A stretch of DNA of 64,000 nucleotides from Avedoeria sp964651245 (GCA_964651245.1 CAZYVI010000004.1:124001-188000), one strand, 5' to 3'; counted from the first letter of the stretch, positions 25,319 to 33,399 are shown. Program-made: numbers and translations. Notes: a model not told the origin generated them from the letters alone.

Positions 25319-26343
25319 GGCGCGGTCGCGCCGGTCGTGGTCGTCGCGCCCGAGGCGCCCAGCGGCGCCGCCGCGCCGGTCGTCGTCACGGCCCCGCTGG
25401 CGGCGGCGCCGGCCTCCGCCGCGTCGCCGGACGCAGCGGGCGCGCCGACGTTCCAGCGTTCGAGCAGGGCGTCGATCGTGCCGTCCGCCTTGAGCACGGC
25501 GATCGCGGCGTTGAACGCGGCCAGCAGGTCGGTCCGATCGGCGGCCACCAGAATGCCGTAGTCCTCCTGGGTGAACGGCGCGCCGGCCAGCCGGAAGACG
25601 CCCGGATCGGCGCCCACGAAGCGCTGCGCGGTCGGGTCGTCGCAGACGACGGCGTCGACATCGCCGTTCTTCAGCGCCTGGAAGGCCAGGTCGATGCGCG
25701 GGAAGCGGCGCATGTTGGCCTCGGCCACGCCGCCCTGCTCGGTCGCCGCGGCGTCGCCCGTCGTCTCCTTCTGGACGCCGACGACGGCGTCGGCCAGCGA
25801 GGCGACGTCGGCGATCGCGCTGTCGTCGGCGCGGGCGACGATCACTTGGCCCACGGAGTAGTACGGGTCGGTGAACGTCGCGACGCCGGACGCCTCGCGC
25901 TCCGGCAGGATCGTGATCGAGCTCATCAGGGCGTCGTACTCGCGGGCGGCCAGGGCGGCGAAGATGCCCTCCCACTGCGTCGCCTCGAACGTCGGCACGC
26001 AGTCGACGAGGTCGCAGATCGCCTGCATCAGGTCGGGGTCGAAGCCGACGATCGCGCCGGTGGCGGTGTCGACCGACTCCATGGGCGGGTAGGTGGCGTC
26101 GGTCCCGATCTTGATCGCCGCGCCGCCCAGGCTCTGGACGCTGTCGGTGGTCAGGACGCCGGCGGCGTCCGCGCCGTCCGACGTCACGGCGGCATCGCCG
26201 GGCGCCGGGTAGCCGGTCGGCGTGCCGGGATCGCGGTACGGTCGGGCGCGCGGGTAGCCGGCGCCCCCGCCGCAGGCGGCGACGGTGGCGGCGAGCACCA
26301 GGAGGAGGGCCGCGGCGACGCGGCCGGACAGGCGTGGTTGCAT
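25315..26343 (-). CDS. Amino-acid ABC transporter substrate-binding lipoprotein
   Basis: A 342-residue SBP_bac_3-type binding protein. Residues 1-22 are a lipoprotein signal ending in a lipobox (TVAAC), so it is membrane-tethered outside the cell. The domain at about 85-310 has IKIGTDATYPPMESVD, VGFDPDLMQAICD and ATQWEGIFAAL, the classic polar amino-acid binding pattern. The tail is Ala/Thr/Gly-rich. ATG 26343 is chosen because the signal peptide begins there and GGAG precedes it; the longer in-frame reading has Cys-rich non-signal sequence. The permease follows with a GTGA overlap. Ligand (Gln, Glu, His or Arg) not determinable. Confidence 0.92.
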   Translation of the reverse strand: MQPRLSGRVAAALLLVLAATVAACGGGAGYPRARPYRDPGTPTGYPAPGDAAVTSDGADAAGVLTTDSVQSLGGAAIKIGTDATYPPMESVDTATGAIVGFDPDLMQAICDLVDCVPTFEATQWEGIFAALAAREYDALMSSITILPEREASGVATFTDPYYSVGQVIVARADDSAIADVASLADAVVGVQKETTGDAAATEQGGVAEANMRRFPRIDLAFQALKNGDVDAVVCDDPTAQRFVGADPGVFRLAGAPFTQEDYGILVAADRTDLLAAFNAAIAVLKADGTIDALLERWNVGAPAASGDAAEAGAAASGAVTTTGAAAPLGASGATTTTGATAP

Positions 26344-26401
26344 CGGGTGGATCTCCAGTCGTGCCAAGCCCGACGCCGAAGGCGGCCGGGGGATCGGGCG
26401 C

Positions 26402-26430
26402 GTTATAGCGCAACGCCCACAGCGGCACAA
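26402..26430 (-). promoter_or_regulatory. Sigma-70-type promoter of the amino-acid ABC operon
   Basis: Minus-strand TTGTGC (26425-26430), 17 bases, TATAAC (26402-26407). The divergent UDP-glucose pyrophosphorylase has its own TATGAT at 26441-26446 on the plus strand, so the two promoters lie back to back within 45 bases. Confidence 0.6.
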
Positions 26431-26512
26431 GAGCCCGTGCTATGATCGCCGCGCCGGCCACGCCCCGGGCACGCCGCGCGCCCGCGCCGGCCCGAGCCCC
26501 GAGGGGACGCCG

Positions 26513-27958
26513 ATGACCACCGCCGCGCCCACGCCGGCCCCGCCCGCCCCGAAGCCCGACGACGCCGACCGCGCGTTCGCACCGTTTGCCGCGCGGATGG
26601 CCGCGGCCGGCGTGCCGGCGATCGCCGTCCGCAACTTCGCCCGCGCCTACGACGCGCTGCGGAGCGGCGGCACCGGGTTCGTGCCGGGCCGCGACGCCCG
26701 GCCGCCGACCGACCTCACGGCGCTGGCCGACCTCGGGCGCTACGCCGACGCCGGGCGCGCGGCGCTCGACCGAACCGTCGTCCTCAAGCTCAACGGCGGC
26801 CTCGGCACCAGCATGGGCCTGCGCGGTCCGAAGTCGCTGCTGGTCGTCAAGGACGGGCTGACCTTCCTCGACTGCATCGCGCGGCAGGTGCTCCACGCCC
26901 GCGCCGCGCAGCAGGCGCGGCTGCCGCTGGTCCTGATGAACAGCTTCGCCACCCAGGGGCCGACGCGCACCGCGTTGGCGCGCTACCCAAACCTGACCGC
27001 CGACGTGCCGCTCGACTTCCTGCAGCACCAGGTCCCCAAGGTCCGCGCCGACGACCTCGCGCCGATCGACTGGCCGGCCGACCCGGCGCTGGCGTGGTGC
27101 CCGCCCGGCCACGGCGACCTCTACCCCGCCCTGGCGTCGTCCGGCGTGCTCGACGCGCTGCTGGCGGCCGGCTACACCTACGCCTTCGTCAGCAACGCCG
27201 ACAACCTCGGCGCGACGCTCGACCTCGCGCTGCTGGGCTGGCTGGCCGCCGAACGCGTGCCGTTCGCCCTCGAGGTCACGGCGCGAACGGCGCTCGACCG
27301 CAAGGGCGGCCACCTGGCGGTCGACCCCGACGGCCGGCTGATGCTGCGCGAGCTGGCCCAATGCCCGCCCGACGAGCTCGACGACTTCCAGGACATCGCG
27401 CGCTACGCCTGGTTCAACACGAACAACCTCTGGCTCCACCTCCCAACGCTGGCCGACCGGCTGCGCGCCGACGACGGCGTCCTGGGCCTGCCGCTCATCC
27501 GCAACCGCAAACCGGTCGACCCCGGCGACCCGTCGTCGCCGGCCGTCTACCAGCTCGAGACGGCCATGGGCGCCGCCGTCGGCTTGTTCGACGGCGCCCG
27601 GGCGGTCCAGGTGCCGCGGCAGCGGTTCGCGCCGGTCAAGAAGAACGACGACCTGCTGCTGGTCCGCTCCGACGTCTACCGCCTCGACGAAGCCTGGCGC
27701 ATCACCCCGGCCGCGCCGTTCGACGACGCCGACCGCCCGCTGCCGATCGTCCGCCTCGACGACGACCACTGGCGCACCGTGGCCGACCTCGACGAGGGCT
27801 TCCCCGCCGGCCCGCCGTCGCTGGCCGGGTGCCGCTCGCTGCGCCTGACGGGCCGCTTCCGCTTCGGCGCCGGCGTCGTCGTGCGCGGCGAGGTCGCGCT
27901 CGTCAACGACGCCGCGGCGCCGGTCGTCGTCCCCGACGGGACCGTGCTCGGCGCCTGA
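26513..27958 (+). CDS. UTP-glucose-1-phosphate uridylyltransferase, eukaryotic (UGP2) type
   Basis: A 481-residue UDP-glucose pyrophosphorylase of the UGP2 family, not the short GalU type common in bacteria. The nucleotide loop LKLNGGLGTSMGLRGPKS is near residue 92, followed by VLMNSF, FLQHQVPK, GHGDLYPAL, FVSNADNLGA, FNTNNLWLHL and VKKNDDLLLVRSD, all conserved in the eukaryotic enzymes. The last 60 residues form the short left-handed beta-helix end of that family. It makes UDP-glucose from UTP and glucose-1-phosphate for glycans or trehalose. ATG 26513 follows GAGGGGACG. Length matches the family. No sugar-pathway genes flank it. Confidence 0.93.
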   Translation: MTTAAPTPAPPAPKPDDADRAFAPFAARMAAAGVPAIAVRNFARAYDALRSGGTGFVPGRDARPPTDLTALADLGRYADAGRAALDRTVVLKLNGGLGTSMGLRGPKSLLVVKDGLTFLDCIARQVLHARAAQQARLPLVLMNSFATQGPTRTALARYPNLTADVPLDFLQHQVPKVRADDLAPIDWPADPALAWCPPGHGDLYPALASSGVLDALLAAGYTYAFVSNADNLGATLDLALLGWLAAERVPFALEVTARTALDRKGGHLAVDPDGRLMLRELAQCPPDELDDFQDIARYAWFNTNNLWLHLPTLADRLRADDGVLGLPLIRNRKPVDPGDPSSPAVYQLETAMGAAVGLFDGARAVQVPRQRFAPVKKNDDLLLVRSDVYRLDEAWRITPAAPFDDADRPLPIVRLDDDHWRTVADLDEGFPAGPPSLAGCRSLRLTGRFRFGAGVVVRGEVALVNDAAAPVVVPDGTVLGA

Positions 27959-27974
27959 GCGCGGTGCGAGCGAG

Positions 27975-28049
27975 GCGATTCAAGAATCGCAAGCGAATGC
28001 TTGAGAATCCTAAAGCGCCTATTGACAAAGCGCGGATCCGGCGTACAAT
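27975..28049 (+). promoter_or_regulatory. Consensus promoter and upstream palindrome of the DUF2089 operon
   Basis: A perfect inverted repeat GCGATTC-AA-GAATCGC (27975-27990) is followed by TTGACA (28022-28027, perfect consensus), 16 bases and TACAAT (28044-28049). A shorter AAGC-GAAT-GCTT palindrome lies between them. The palindrome sits where an activator or autoregulator would bind. Confidence 0.7.
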
Positions 28050-28088
28050 ACGCGGCGCCTGACGTCGGCACCGCTCGAAAGGTGTTCC

Positions 28089-28475
28089 ATGTACGCCCAC
28101 GTTTCGTCCTGTCCCGCCTGCCGCGGCCCGTTGGTCACCACGCGGCTGTGGTGCCCGGAGTGCGACCTCACGATCGAAGGACGCTTCGATGGTGGCGGCG
28201 CGTTCGGCGGCCTGTCGCCCGAGCAGCTGGCCTTCGTGGCCACGTTCGTCCGCTGCGAGGGCAAGTTCACCCGCATGCAGCGCGAGCTCGACCTGTCGTA
28301 CCCGACGCTGCGCGCCCGGCTGCACGCCTGCATCCGCGCCATGGGCTTCGAGCCCGGCGACGACGCCGCCAGCGGCGACGACGACACCCGGCGCGCCAAG
28401 GTCCTCGCCGATCTCGACGCCGGCCGGATCACCGTCGCCCAGGCGGTCGAGGCGCTCGAGGGCGAGCGCCCCTAG
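28089..28475 (+). CDS. DUF2089 family zinc-ribbon/HTH regulator
   Basis: A 128-residue DUF2089-type protein. A zinc ribbon is formed by Cys8, Cys11, Cys22 and Cys25; a helix-turn-helix follows (about residues 48-92, with FVRCEGKFTRMQRELDLSY and TLRARLHACIRAMGF). The C-terminus (about 100-128) ends DLDAGRITVAQAVEALEG, a SHOCT-like short helical motif also found in the next two genes. DUF2089 proteins are presumed transcription factors. It opens an operon with the three SHOCT-like genes, and the palindrome upstream of its strong promoter could be its own operator. ATG 28089 follows AAAGGTG. Confidence 0.85.
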   Translation: MYAHVSSCPACRGPLVTTRLWCPECDLTIEGRFDGGGAFGGLSPEQLAFVATFVRCEGKFTRMQRELDLSYPTLRARLHACIRAMGFEPGDDAASGDDDTRRAKVLADLDAGRITVAQAVEALEGERP

Positions 28476-28562
28476 CGACCCGCCCGCCGGCGGTGGCCGA
28501 CGCGCGGCGCGGCGATGCCGTCCGCCGCCGGCCGACCGCCCCACCCCACAGGAGTTCCCACG

Positions 28563-29363
28563 ATGGTCCCAGACGACATCGACCGGCCGGGCGATGGCCC
28601 GGTCCCGCCCGACGCCGCCGCTCCTCCCTCCCCGCCAGCCCCGCCGTCGCCGCCCGCGCCGCCCAGCGCTGCGGCGCCGCCAGCCCCGCCGTCGCCGCCC
28701 GCGCCCGCAGCGCCGGCGACCGCCTGGGGCCACGACGAGCCGCCCGCCGAGGCGCGGGGCATCGGCTTCGACGGCGGCGCCGAGTGGGCCCGCGACGTGG
28801 AGCACGCCGCCGCCGACGCCGCCCGCGCCGCCGAGCGCGCCGCCGAGCGCGCCGCCGAAGCGGCGGCCGAGGCCGCCGGCGACGCCGCCGAGCGCTTCGC
28901 CGCCCGCTTCGAGGGCCTGTCGGACGAGATCCAGCGCCGGATCGACGAGGCGCTGCGGTCGCTGCCGGACCGCCTGGCGGCGGCGGGGCTCGATCCGGAC
29001 GAGATCGAGCGCATCCGCGCCGGGCTGAGCCAGGCGGGCGAGCGGGCCGCCGAGCGCATCGAGCACAAGGTCGCCCATGTGGTGGCCCGCGCGCGCCAGG
29101 CCGCCGAGCGCGCCGCCGACCGCGCCGCGCGGCAGGCGCAGCGCGGCGGCGAGGGCCGGCGCTGGGGCGCCCGCATGGCGTTCGGCCACGGCCCGCACGG
29201 CGCGCCCGGCGCCGACGGCCCGTTCGGCCACCGCGGACCGCGCGCCGCCGGCGGCGACAGCGAGACGATGGCCGTGTTGCGCATGCTCGGTGAGGGCAAG
29301 ATCTCGGCCGAGGAGGCCGAGCGGCTGCTGGCGGCGCTGGGCCGCGTCGAGCAGCGGGTCTGA
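28563..29363 (+). CDS. Helical protein with C-terminal SHOCT-like motif
   Basis: A 266-residue protein. Residues 1-60 are Pro/Ala-rich and disordered; residues 75-205 are an Ala/Glu/Arg-rich continuous helix with many heptad-like AERAAERAAE units, likely a coiled coil. The last 30 residues (AVLRMLGEGKISAEEAERLL) are the SHOCT-like bihelical motif shared with its operon neighbours. No membrane segment is visible. ATG 28563 follows AGGAG. Function unknown; the shared motif suggests it interacts with the DUF2089 regulator or the next protein. The Ala-rich repeats could also be structural only. Confidence 0.72.
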   Translation: MVPDDIDRPGDGPVPPDAAAPPSPPAPPSPPAPPSAAAPPAPPSPPAPAAPATAWGHDEPPAEARGIGFDGGAEWARDVEHAAADAARAAERAAERAAEAAAEAAGDAAERFAARFEGLSDEIQRRIDEALRSLPDRLAAAGLDPDEIERIRAGLSQAGERAAERIEHKVAHVVARARQAAERAADRAARQAQRGGEGRRWGARMAFGHGPHGAPGADGPFGHRGPRAAGGDSETMAVLRMLGEGKISAEEAERLLAALGRVEQRV

Positions 29364-29440
29364 CAGGCGCCCGGCCGCGACGACGGCCGCTCTGGGCGCC
29401 GACCACGCGGCGTAGCCGCCACACCCTAGGGAGGGCTGAC

Positions 29441-29842
29441 ATGTCCGACAACGATGAGCGGATGCGGATCCTCAACCTGGTCGCCGAGGGCCGGCTCTCG
29501 GCCGAGGAAGGCGCCCGGCTCCTGGCCGCCGGCAGCCGCCCGCCCGCCGGCGACGGGGGCGCGGGCGGCGCCGGGGGCGACGGCGGCCGCGCCCGGTGGT
29601 TCAAGGTCCGGGTCACCGACGCCGCCACCGGGCGCGACCGGGTCAACGTCACGCTGCCGCTGGGGCTCGTGAACTACGGGCTCAAGCTCGGCCGGCGCTT
29701 CACGCCCCAGATCGACGGCGAGCGCCTCGGCGCCGTCGACCTCGACGACGTCGCCGACGCCATTGCCTCCGGTGCGATCGGCCGCATCGTCGACGTCTAC
29801 GACGACGACGAGGGCCAGCGCGTCGAGATCTTCGTCGAATAG
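29441..29842 (+). CDS. SHOCT-like domain protein
   Basis: A 133-residue protein with an N-terminal SHOCT-like motif (RILNLVAEGRLSAEEGARLL, residues 8-27), a Gly-rich linker (about 32-52) and a beta-rich C-terminal domain whose core VNVTLPLGLVNYGLKLG recurs in the next, broken gene. The acidic end (DVYDDDEGQRVEIFVE) completes the domain. Proteins with this layout often accompany DUF2089 regulators or YvlB-type stress proteins. GGGAGGG precedes ATG 29441. Cytoplasmic; function unknown. Confidence 0.78.
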   Translation: MSDNDERMRILNLVAEGRLSAEEGARLLAAGSRPPAGDGGAGGAGGDGGRARWFKVRVTDAATGRDRVNVTLPLGLVNYGLKLGRRFTPQIDGERLGAVDLDDVADAIASGAIGRIVDVYDDDEGQRVEIFVE

Positions 29843-29851
29843 GGGCGGGCG

Positions 29852-30326
29852 ATGAACGACCTCGCGACCCGCCCGGCCTCGACCGCCCGCGATCTCGTCG
29901 TCGACGCCCGGCCCGCCGGCCCGCTGGCGCCGCCGCGCGACGCCGCCGCGCGACGCCGCCGCGCTGGCCGTCCAGGTGCAGACGCTGCGCGCCGCGTTCG
30001 GCCGTCCGCCGGCAACGCGGCTGCGGCGGCTGCTCTGGATCTGGTTCCGTGTCTACGTCCGCGAGACGAAGCGCGGCCGCCAGGAGCGCGTGAACGTCCG
30101 CATCCCGATCCCGATCCCGCTGCTGGGCGCGCTGTTGCCGGCGCGGATGAGCGGCGCCGAGGCCCTCAAGGCGCTCGCGCTGGCCGAGGACGACGCCAGC
30201 GGCCCCGGCGGCGCCGCCCAGCTCGCCAGTTATGTCGAGAGCTGGATGGGGTTCGAGTTCGTCCGCGTCGAGGAGCACCACCCCGAGCGCGATCAGCGCT
30301 CGCTCGTCGTCGTCGGCTTCGACTGA
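29852..30326 (+). pseudogene. SHOCT-companion paralogue, frameshifted by a 13-bp tandem duplication
   Basis: From ATG 29852 the reading frame is plausible for about 32 codons (MNDLATRPASTARDL onward), then leaves frame; the rest (from about 29955 to the TGA at 30324-30326) is clearly coding in the next frame, with VNVRIPIPIPLLG matching the VNVTLPLGLVNYG core of the gene just upstream. The shift point is a perfect 13-base tandem duplication (29928-29953). Removing one copy gives one continuous product of about 153 residues. It may be a real inactivating mutation, a phase-variable switch or an assembly error. A GTG at 29976 could start a shortened product of 116 residues, but it has no clear Shine-Dalgarno. 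Confidence 0.75.
29928..29953. repeat. Perfect 13-bp tandem duplication
   Basis: CGCCGCCGCGCGA occurs twice in a row (29928-29940 and 29941-29953), with a partial third copy after it. Thirteen is not a multiple of three, which explains the frameshift in the gene it lies in. Confidence 0.9.
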
Positions 30327-30336
30327 CCGCGTCGTC

Positions 30337-30377
30337 GGTGGGCGACCCGCGTGGCGCCAGCCCGCGGGTCGCCCACC
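30337..30377. repeat. Long perfect hairpin upstream of arcA
   Basis: Fifteen-base perfect arms GGTGGGCGACCCGCG (30337-30351) and CGCGGGTCGCCCACC (30363-30377) around an 11-base loop, starting 11 bases after the previous stop. There is no U-tract, so it is either a REP-like element or a non-canonical terminator. A TAGACT -10-like box for arcA follows at 30397-30402. Confidence 0.7.
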
Positions 30378-30452
30378 GGCCCGTGCGCGGTCGTGCTAGA
30401 CTCGGCCCTTCGACCGCGCCCGCCACGGCGGCCGGTGACGCCGGAGGCGCCG

Positions 30453-31694
30453 ATGGGCGGCTACTGGATTCCCTCCGACCTCGCGCCGCTGCGCCGGGTC
30501 ATCGTCCACGAACCCGGCGCCGAGATCGAGAACGTGACGCCCGACACCGCCGCCGAGGCGCTGTTCGACGACGTTCTCTTCCTCGAGCCGGCCCGCGCCG
30601 AGCACCGCCAGATGGTGGCCGTGCTCGCGCGCTGCGCCGAGGTGCTGCCGCTGCGCCGGCTGCTGGCCGAAGTGCTCGCCGACGCGGCCGTCGCGCGGCC
30701 GCTGCTGGCGGCGCTGTGCGAGCGGGCCGGCCACCCCGACTTGGCGCCGGCGCTGGCCGAGCGGCCGCCGGCGGACCTGGTCGACGCGATCTTGGGCGGC
30801 GTGCCCGAGCGGCGCGACACCTTCGCCCAGTTCGTCGCTCCGTCGCACTTCGCGCTGCCGCCCCAACCGAACGCCTTCTTCACCCGCGATCCGGCCTTCT
30901 GCCTCGGCCATCGCGCCTTCGTCGGCGCCTTCGCGCGCGACGTGCGGGCCACCGAGCGCGACGTCCTGCGCGCCGTCCTGCGCCACCACCCGGCGCTCGG
31001 CGAGCCCGTCGTCGACCTCGGCGCCCGCGGCGGAGCGGCGGCGTCGATCGAGGGCGGCGACGTCTGCGCCGTGCGCGACGACCTCGTGGTCGTGGGCTAC
31101 AGCGAGCGGACGAGCGTGGCCGGCATCGACGCCCTGCTGGCGACGCTGGCCGAGGACGGCGCCGCGCGCGACGTCGTGATCGTCGAGCTGCCGGGCGGAC
31201 GGGCGACGTTCCACCTCGACAAGATCTTCACGCTCGTCGACGACGACCTCTGCGTCGCCTATCCCCGCCTCGTCACCGGCGACCACGGCTGCCGGGTGAC
31301 GGTGGCGACGCTGGCGGGCGGCGCCGTCGTGGGCTTCGCGCCAGCCGCCGGCCTGCTGCCGGCGCTGGCGAAGCGCGGCGTCGCGCTCGACGTTGCGCCG
31401 TGCGGGGGCGACGACCCCGTCCGCCAGGACCGCGAGCAGTGGGCGTGCGGCACGAACTTCCTGGCCGTGGCGCCCGGCAAGGTCGTCGGCTACGGCCGCA
31501 ACACCGCCACGTTCGAGGCGCTGGCGGCGCGGGGCTTTCGCGTCGTCTCGGCCGACGACGTCGTGGCCGGCCGGATCGACCTCGCGGCGCCGGGCCGCAT
31601 CGCCGTGGCGCTGGACGGCGGCGAGCGCCTGCGCGGCGGCGGCGGCGTGCGCTGCATGACGCTGCCGGTCGAGCGCGCTGGGCGGCCGGCTTGA
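30453..31694 (+). CDS. arcA: Arginine deiminase
   Basis: A 413-residue arginine deiminase, which hydrolyses arginine to citrulline and ammonia. Family motifs are complete: FTRDP near residue 147, EGGDV near 200, the catalytic His in TFHLDKIFT near 254, EQWACGTNFL near 330 and the nucleophile Cys in GGGVRCMTLPVER near 399. ATG 30453 follows GGAGG. The usual partners (ornithine carbamoyltransferase, carbamate kinase, antiporter) are absent nearby, so it may serve nitrogen supply, acid resistance or citrulline production rather than a classical ADI operon. Length and motifs fit the family well. Confidence 0.93.
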   Translation: MGGYWIPSDLAPLRRVIVHEPGAEIENVTPDTAAEALFDDVLFLEPARAEHRQMVAVLARCAEVLPLRRLLAEVLADAAVARPLLAALCERAGHPDLAPALAERPPADLVDAILGGVPERRDTFAQFVAPSHFALPPQPNAFFTRDPAFCLGHRAFVGAFARDVRATERDVLRAVLRHHPALGEPVVDLGARGGAAASIEGGDVCAVRDDLVVVGYSERTSVAGIDALLATLAEDGAARDVVIVELPGGRATFHLDKIFTLVDDDLCVAYPRLVTGDHGCRVTVATLAGGAVVGFAPAAGLLPALAKRGVALDVAPCGGDDPVRQDREQWACGTNFLAVAPGKVVGYGRNTATFEALAARGFRVVSADDVVAGRIDLAAPGRIAVALDGGERLRGGGGVRCMTLPVERAGRPA

Positions 31695-31784
31695 CGGCGG
31701 GCGCGGCCGCCCTACACTGCTGCGGCGGCGCGCCGACGGCGCCGCCGGGCCCGGCCGCCCCACCGGCGCTGTGAGGAGCGAACG

Positions 31785-31991
31785 ATGACGACCGACGACG
31801 TCCTGGCCAACCAGCAGCTCATCCTGACGAACCAGCGCCTGATCCTCGACAACCAGTCCACGATCGTCGCCAACCAGGAGGCGATCCTGGCCAACCAGCG
31901 CCAGATCGTCGAGAACCAGGACGTCCTGCGCGCGAACCAGGCCAAGCTCGACCAGATCCTGGCCAACCAGGAACGGATCCTGGCCAAGTGA
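31785..31991 (+). CDS. 68-residue coiled coil with repeated Asn core layers (N@d-type)
   Basis: The whole protein is a heptad repeat. Asn-Gln pairs occur at residues 9, 16, 23, 30, 37, 44 and 51 (exactly every seven), each followed four residues later by Ile or Leu, so Ile/Leu sits at core position a and Asn at position d. A 3-residue stutter then sets the last NQ at 61. Asn at d is the hallmark of trimeric autotransporter-type coiled coils, where the Asn side chains bind anions in the core. No signal peptide or anchor is visible. ATG 31785 has GAGGAG. The stop overlaps the next GTG start (GTGA), coupling it to the S4 protein. Function unknown; a trimeric tether is the likeliest reading. Confidence 0.8.
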   Translation: MTTDDVLANQQLILTNQRLILDNQSTIVANQEAILANQRQIVENQDVLRANQAKLDQILANQERILAK

Positions 31992-32281
31992 CCGACGGCC
32001 GTCCGGCGGCCCCGGTCGCCGACGGCGGTCCGGCCAGCGACAGCGCGGACGACCGGCCGACCGTCATCCGCCTGGGCCAGTTCCTGAAGTGGTCCGGCCT
32101 GGCCGCGTCGGGCGGCGAGGCCAAGGCGCGGATCGCCGACGGCGACGTGCGGGTGAACGGGGCCGTCGAGACGCGCCGCCGCCGCCAGCTGAAGAACGGC
32201 GATGCGGTCGAGCTCGATGGGGCGCGGGTCGTCGTCGACGTGCCGGAGGACGACGCCGCCGGTCAGTCGATGGGCTCGTAG
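31988..32281 (+). CDS. S4-domain RNA-binding protein (YaaA/YbcJ-like)
   Basis: A 97-residue protein with a single S4 RNA-binding domain (about residues 26-86): IRLGQFLKWSGLAASGGEAK, DGDVRVNGAVETRRRRQL and NGDAVELDGARVVV follow the family order. The N-terminal 25 residues are disordered. The GTG start at 31988 overlaps the coiled-coil stop. Small free S4 proteins bind structured RNA, sometimes ribosomal. The 3' end overlaps the convergent ATP-grasp gene by 19 bases. Confidence 0.9.
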   Translation: MTDGRPAAPVADGGPASDSADDRPTVIRLGQFLKWSGLAASGGEAKARIADGDVRVNGAVETRRRRQLKNGDAVELDGARVVVDVPEDDAAGQSMGS

Positions 32282-33399
32282 GCGCGGATGTTGCGCCACA
32301 GCTCCGCCAGGGGCGTGACGCGCGCGCCCCTGGCGCGGTGGGCCGCTCCGATGGCGAACGCCAGCGCCCACTGCCGGCAGAGCGTGCGCCAGGCCGTGAC
32401 GACGCCGTTGCGCCGGTCGTAGATGTCGGTCGCCTCGGCCGTCACGCCGTTGAGCTCGACGATTCGGAAGTTGCGGCCGGCCATGAAGTCGGCCAGCGAC
32501 GGCGTGCGCAGGTCATAGCGGCCGAAGTAGAAGCCCGGCACGCCGCGGCTGATGCGGTCGATGGCCGCCTCCAACGCCTCGGTGCGGGCCCAGCCGCCGT
32601 CGCGGAAGATCGCCCCGCGGGCGTGCGTGCCGACCTCGACGAGCGGGACGACCTCGCCCTTCGCCGGCACGCCGTCGAGGCGCCCGGCCTGGGCGGCGGC
32701 GTAGGCGTCGACCATGCAGACGGCGCGGTCGTCGGCCAGGATCAGGTCGCGCAGCGTCCGCCGCCCGTCGCCGGTCACCGTCGGCAGCTCTTTGGCCGTG
32801 ATCGAGAAGATCCGGCCACGCGGCTCGGCCGGGTGGCGGACGTAGAACACGCCGAACTCCAGCCCCGGCGCGAACGCCTGGGCGATCACCGGCCCGCCCA
32901 CCTCGGCCAGGTAGCGCGCGGCCGCGTCCCGATCGCGCACCACCCGCACCCCCGCCCCGCGCTGCCCGACGTCCGGCTTGAGGACGATCGGATAGTCGAC
33001 GCCGATCGCGCCGAGTGCCGCGTCGAGCGCCGCCAGCCGGTCGGGCGGCGGTCCGGCCTCGATGAGCCGATGCGGGGCGACGGCGTCGCCGGCCCCGGCG
33101 AGCGCCGTCAGGATGGCGTGCTTCGACTCGCCGATGAAGCCGCCGTCGCGGATGCCGGGGTTGGCGGCGGTGAAGACCGTCAGCCCGCGGTGCTTGAGCC
33201 CGAGCCACAGGATATAGGCCACGACCGGCGGGTAGAACGCGGCCGGCGGCCAGAACTCCCAGTGGACGAGCCGCCGCCAATGGCCGACGAGCCGCCGCCA
33301 GCGGCGCCACACGGCGGCGCGCGCGCCCGAGCGCGGCGGGGGCGTCCCGTCCGCGGGGCTCTCGTCGCTCCCGGCGCTGGCGACGGCGCGCCCGTTCAT
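32263..33399 (-). CDS. ATP-grasp family ligase-like protein
   Basis: A 378-residue ATP-grasp enzyme. YPIVLKPDVGQRGAGVRVV near residue 135 is the ATP-binding loop, and FRIVELNGVTAEATDIYD near 315 carries the metal-binding Glu/Asn. A preceding region (ESKHAILTAL) and a short hydrophobic patch near residue 50 are present. Relatives are D-Ala-D-Ala ligase or glutamate-ligase-like proteins, but the substrate residues do not allow a choice. ATG 33399 overlaps the stop of the NRDE gene (ATGA). It is the last gene of the OlsB-PlsC-DinB-NRDE operon. Confidence 0.82.
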   Translation of the reverse strand: MNGRAVASAGSDESPADGTPPPRSGARAAVWRRWRRLVGHWRRLVHWEFWPPAAFYPPVVAYILWLGLKHRGLTVFTAANPGIRDGGFIGESKHAILTALAGAGDAVAPHRLIEAGPPPDRLAALDAALGAIGVDYPIVLKPDVGQRGAGVRVVRDRDAAARYLAEVGGPVIAQAFAPGLEFGVFYVRHPAEPRGRIFSITAKELPTVTGDGRRTLRDLILADDRAVCMVDAYAAAQAGRLDGVPAKGEVVPLVEVGTHARGAIFRDGGWARTEALEAAIDRISRGVPGFYFGRYDLRTPSLADFMAGRNFRIVELNGVTAEATDIYDRRNGVVTAWRTLCRQWALAFAIGAAHRARGARVTPLAELWRNIRAYEPID

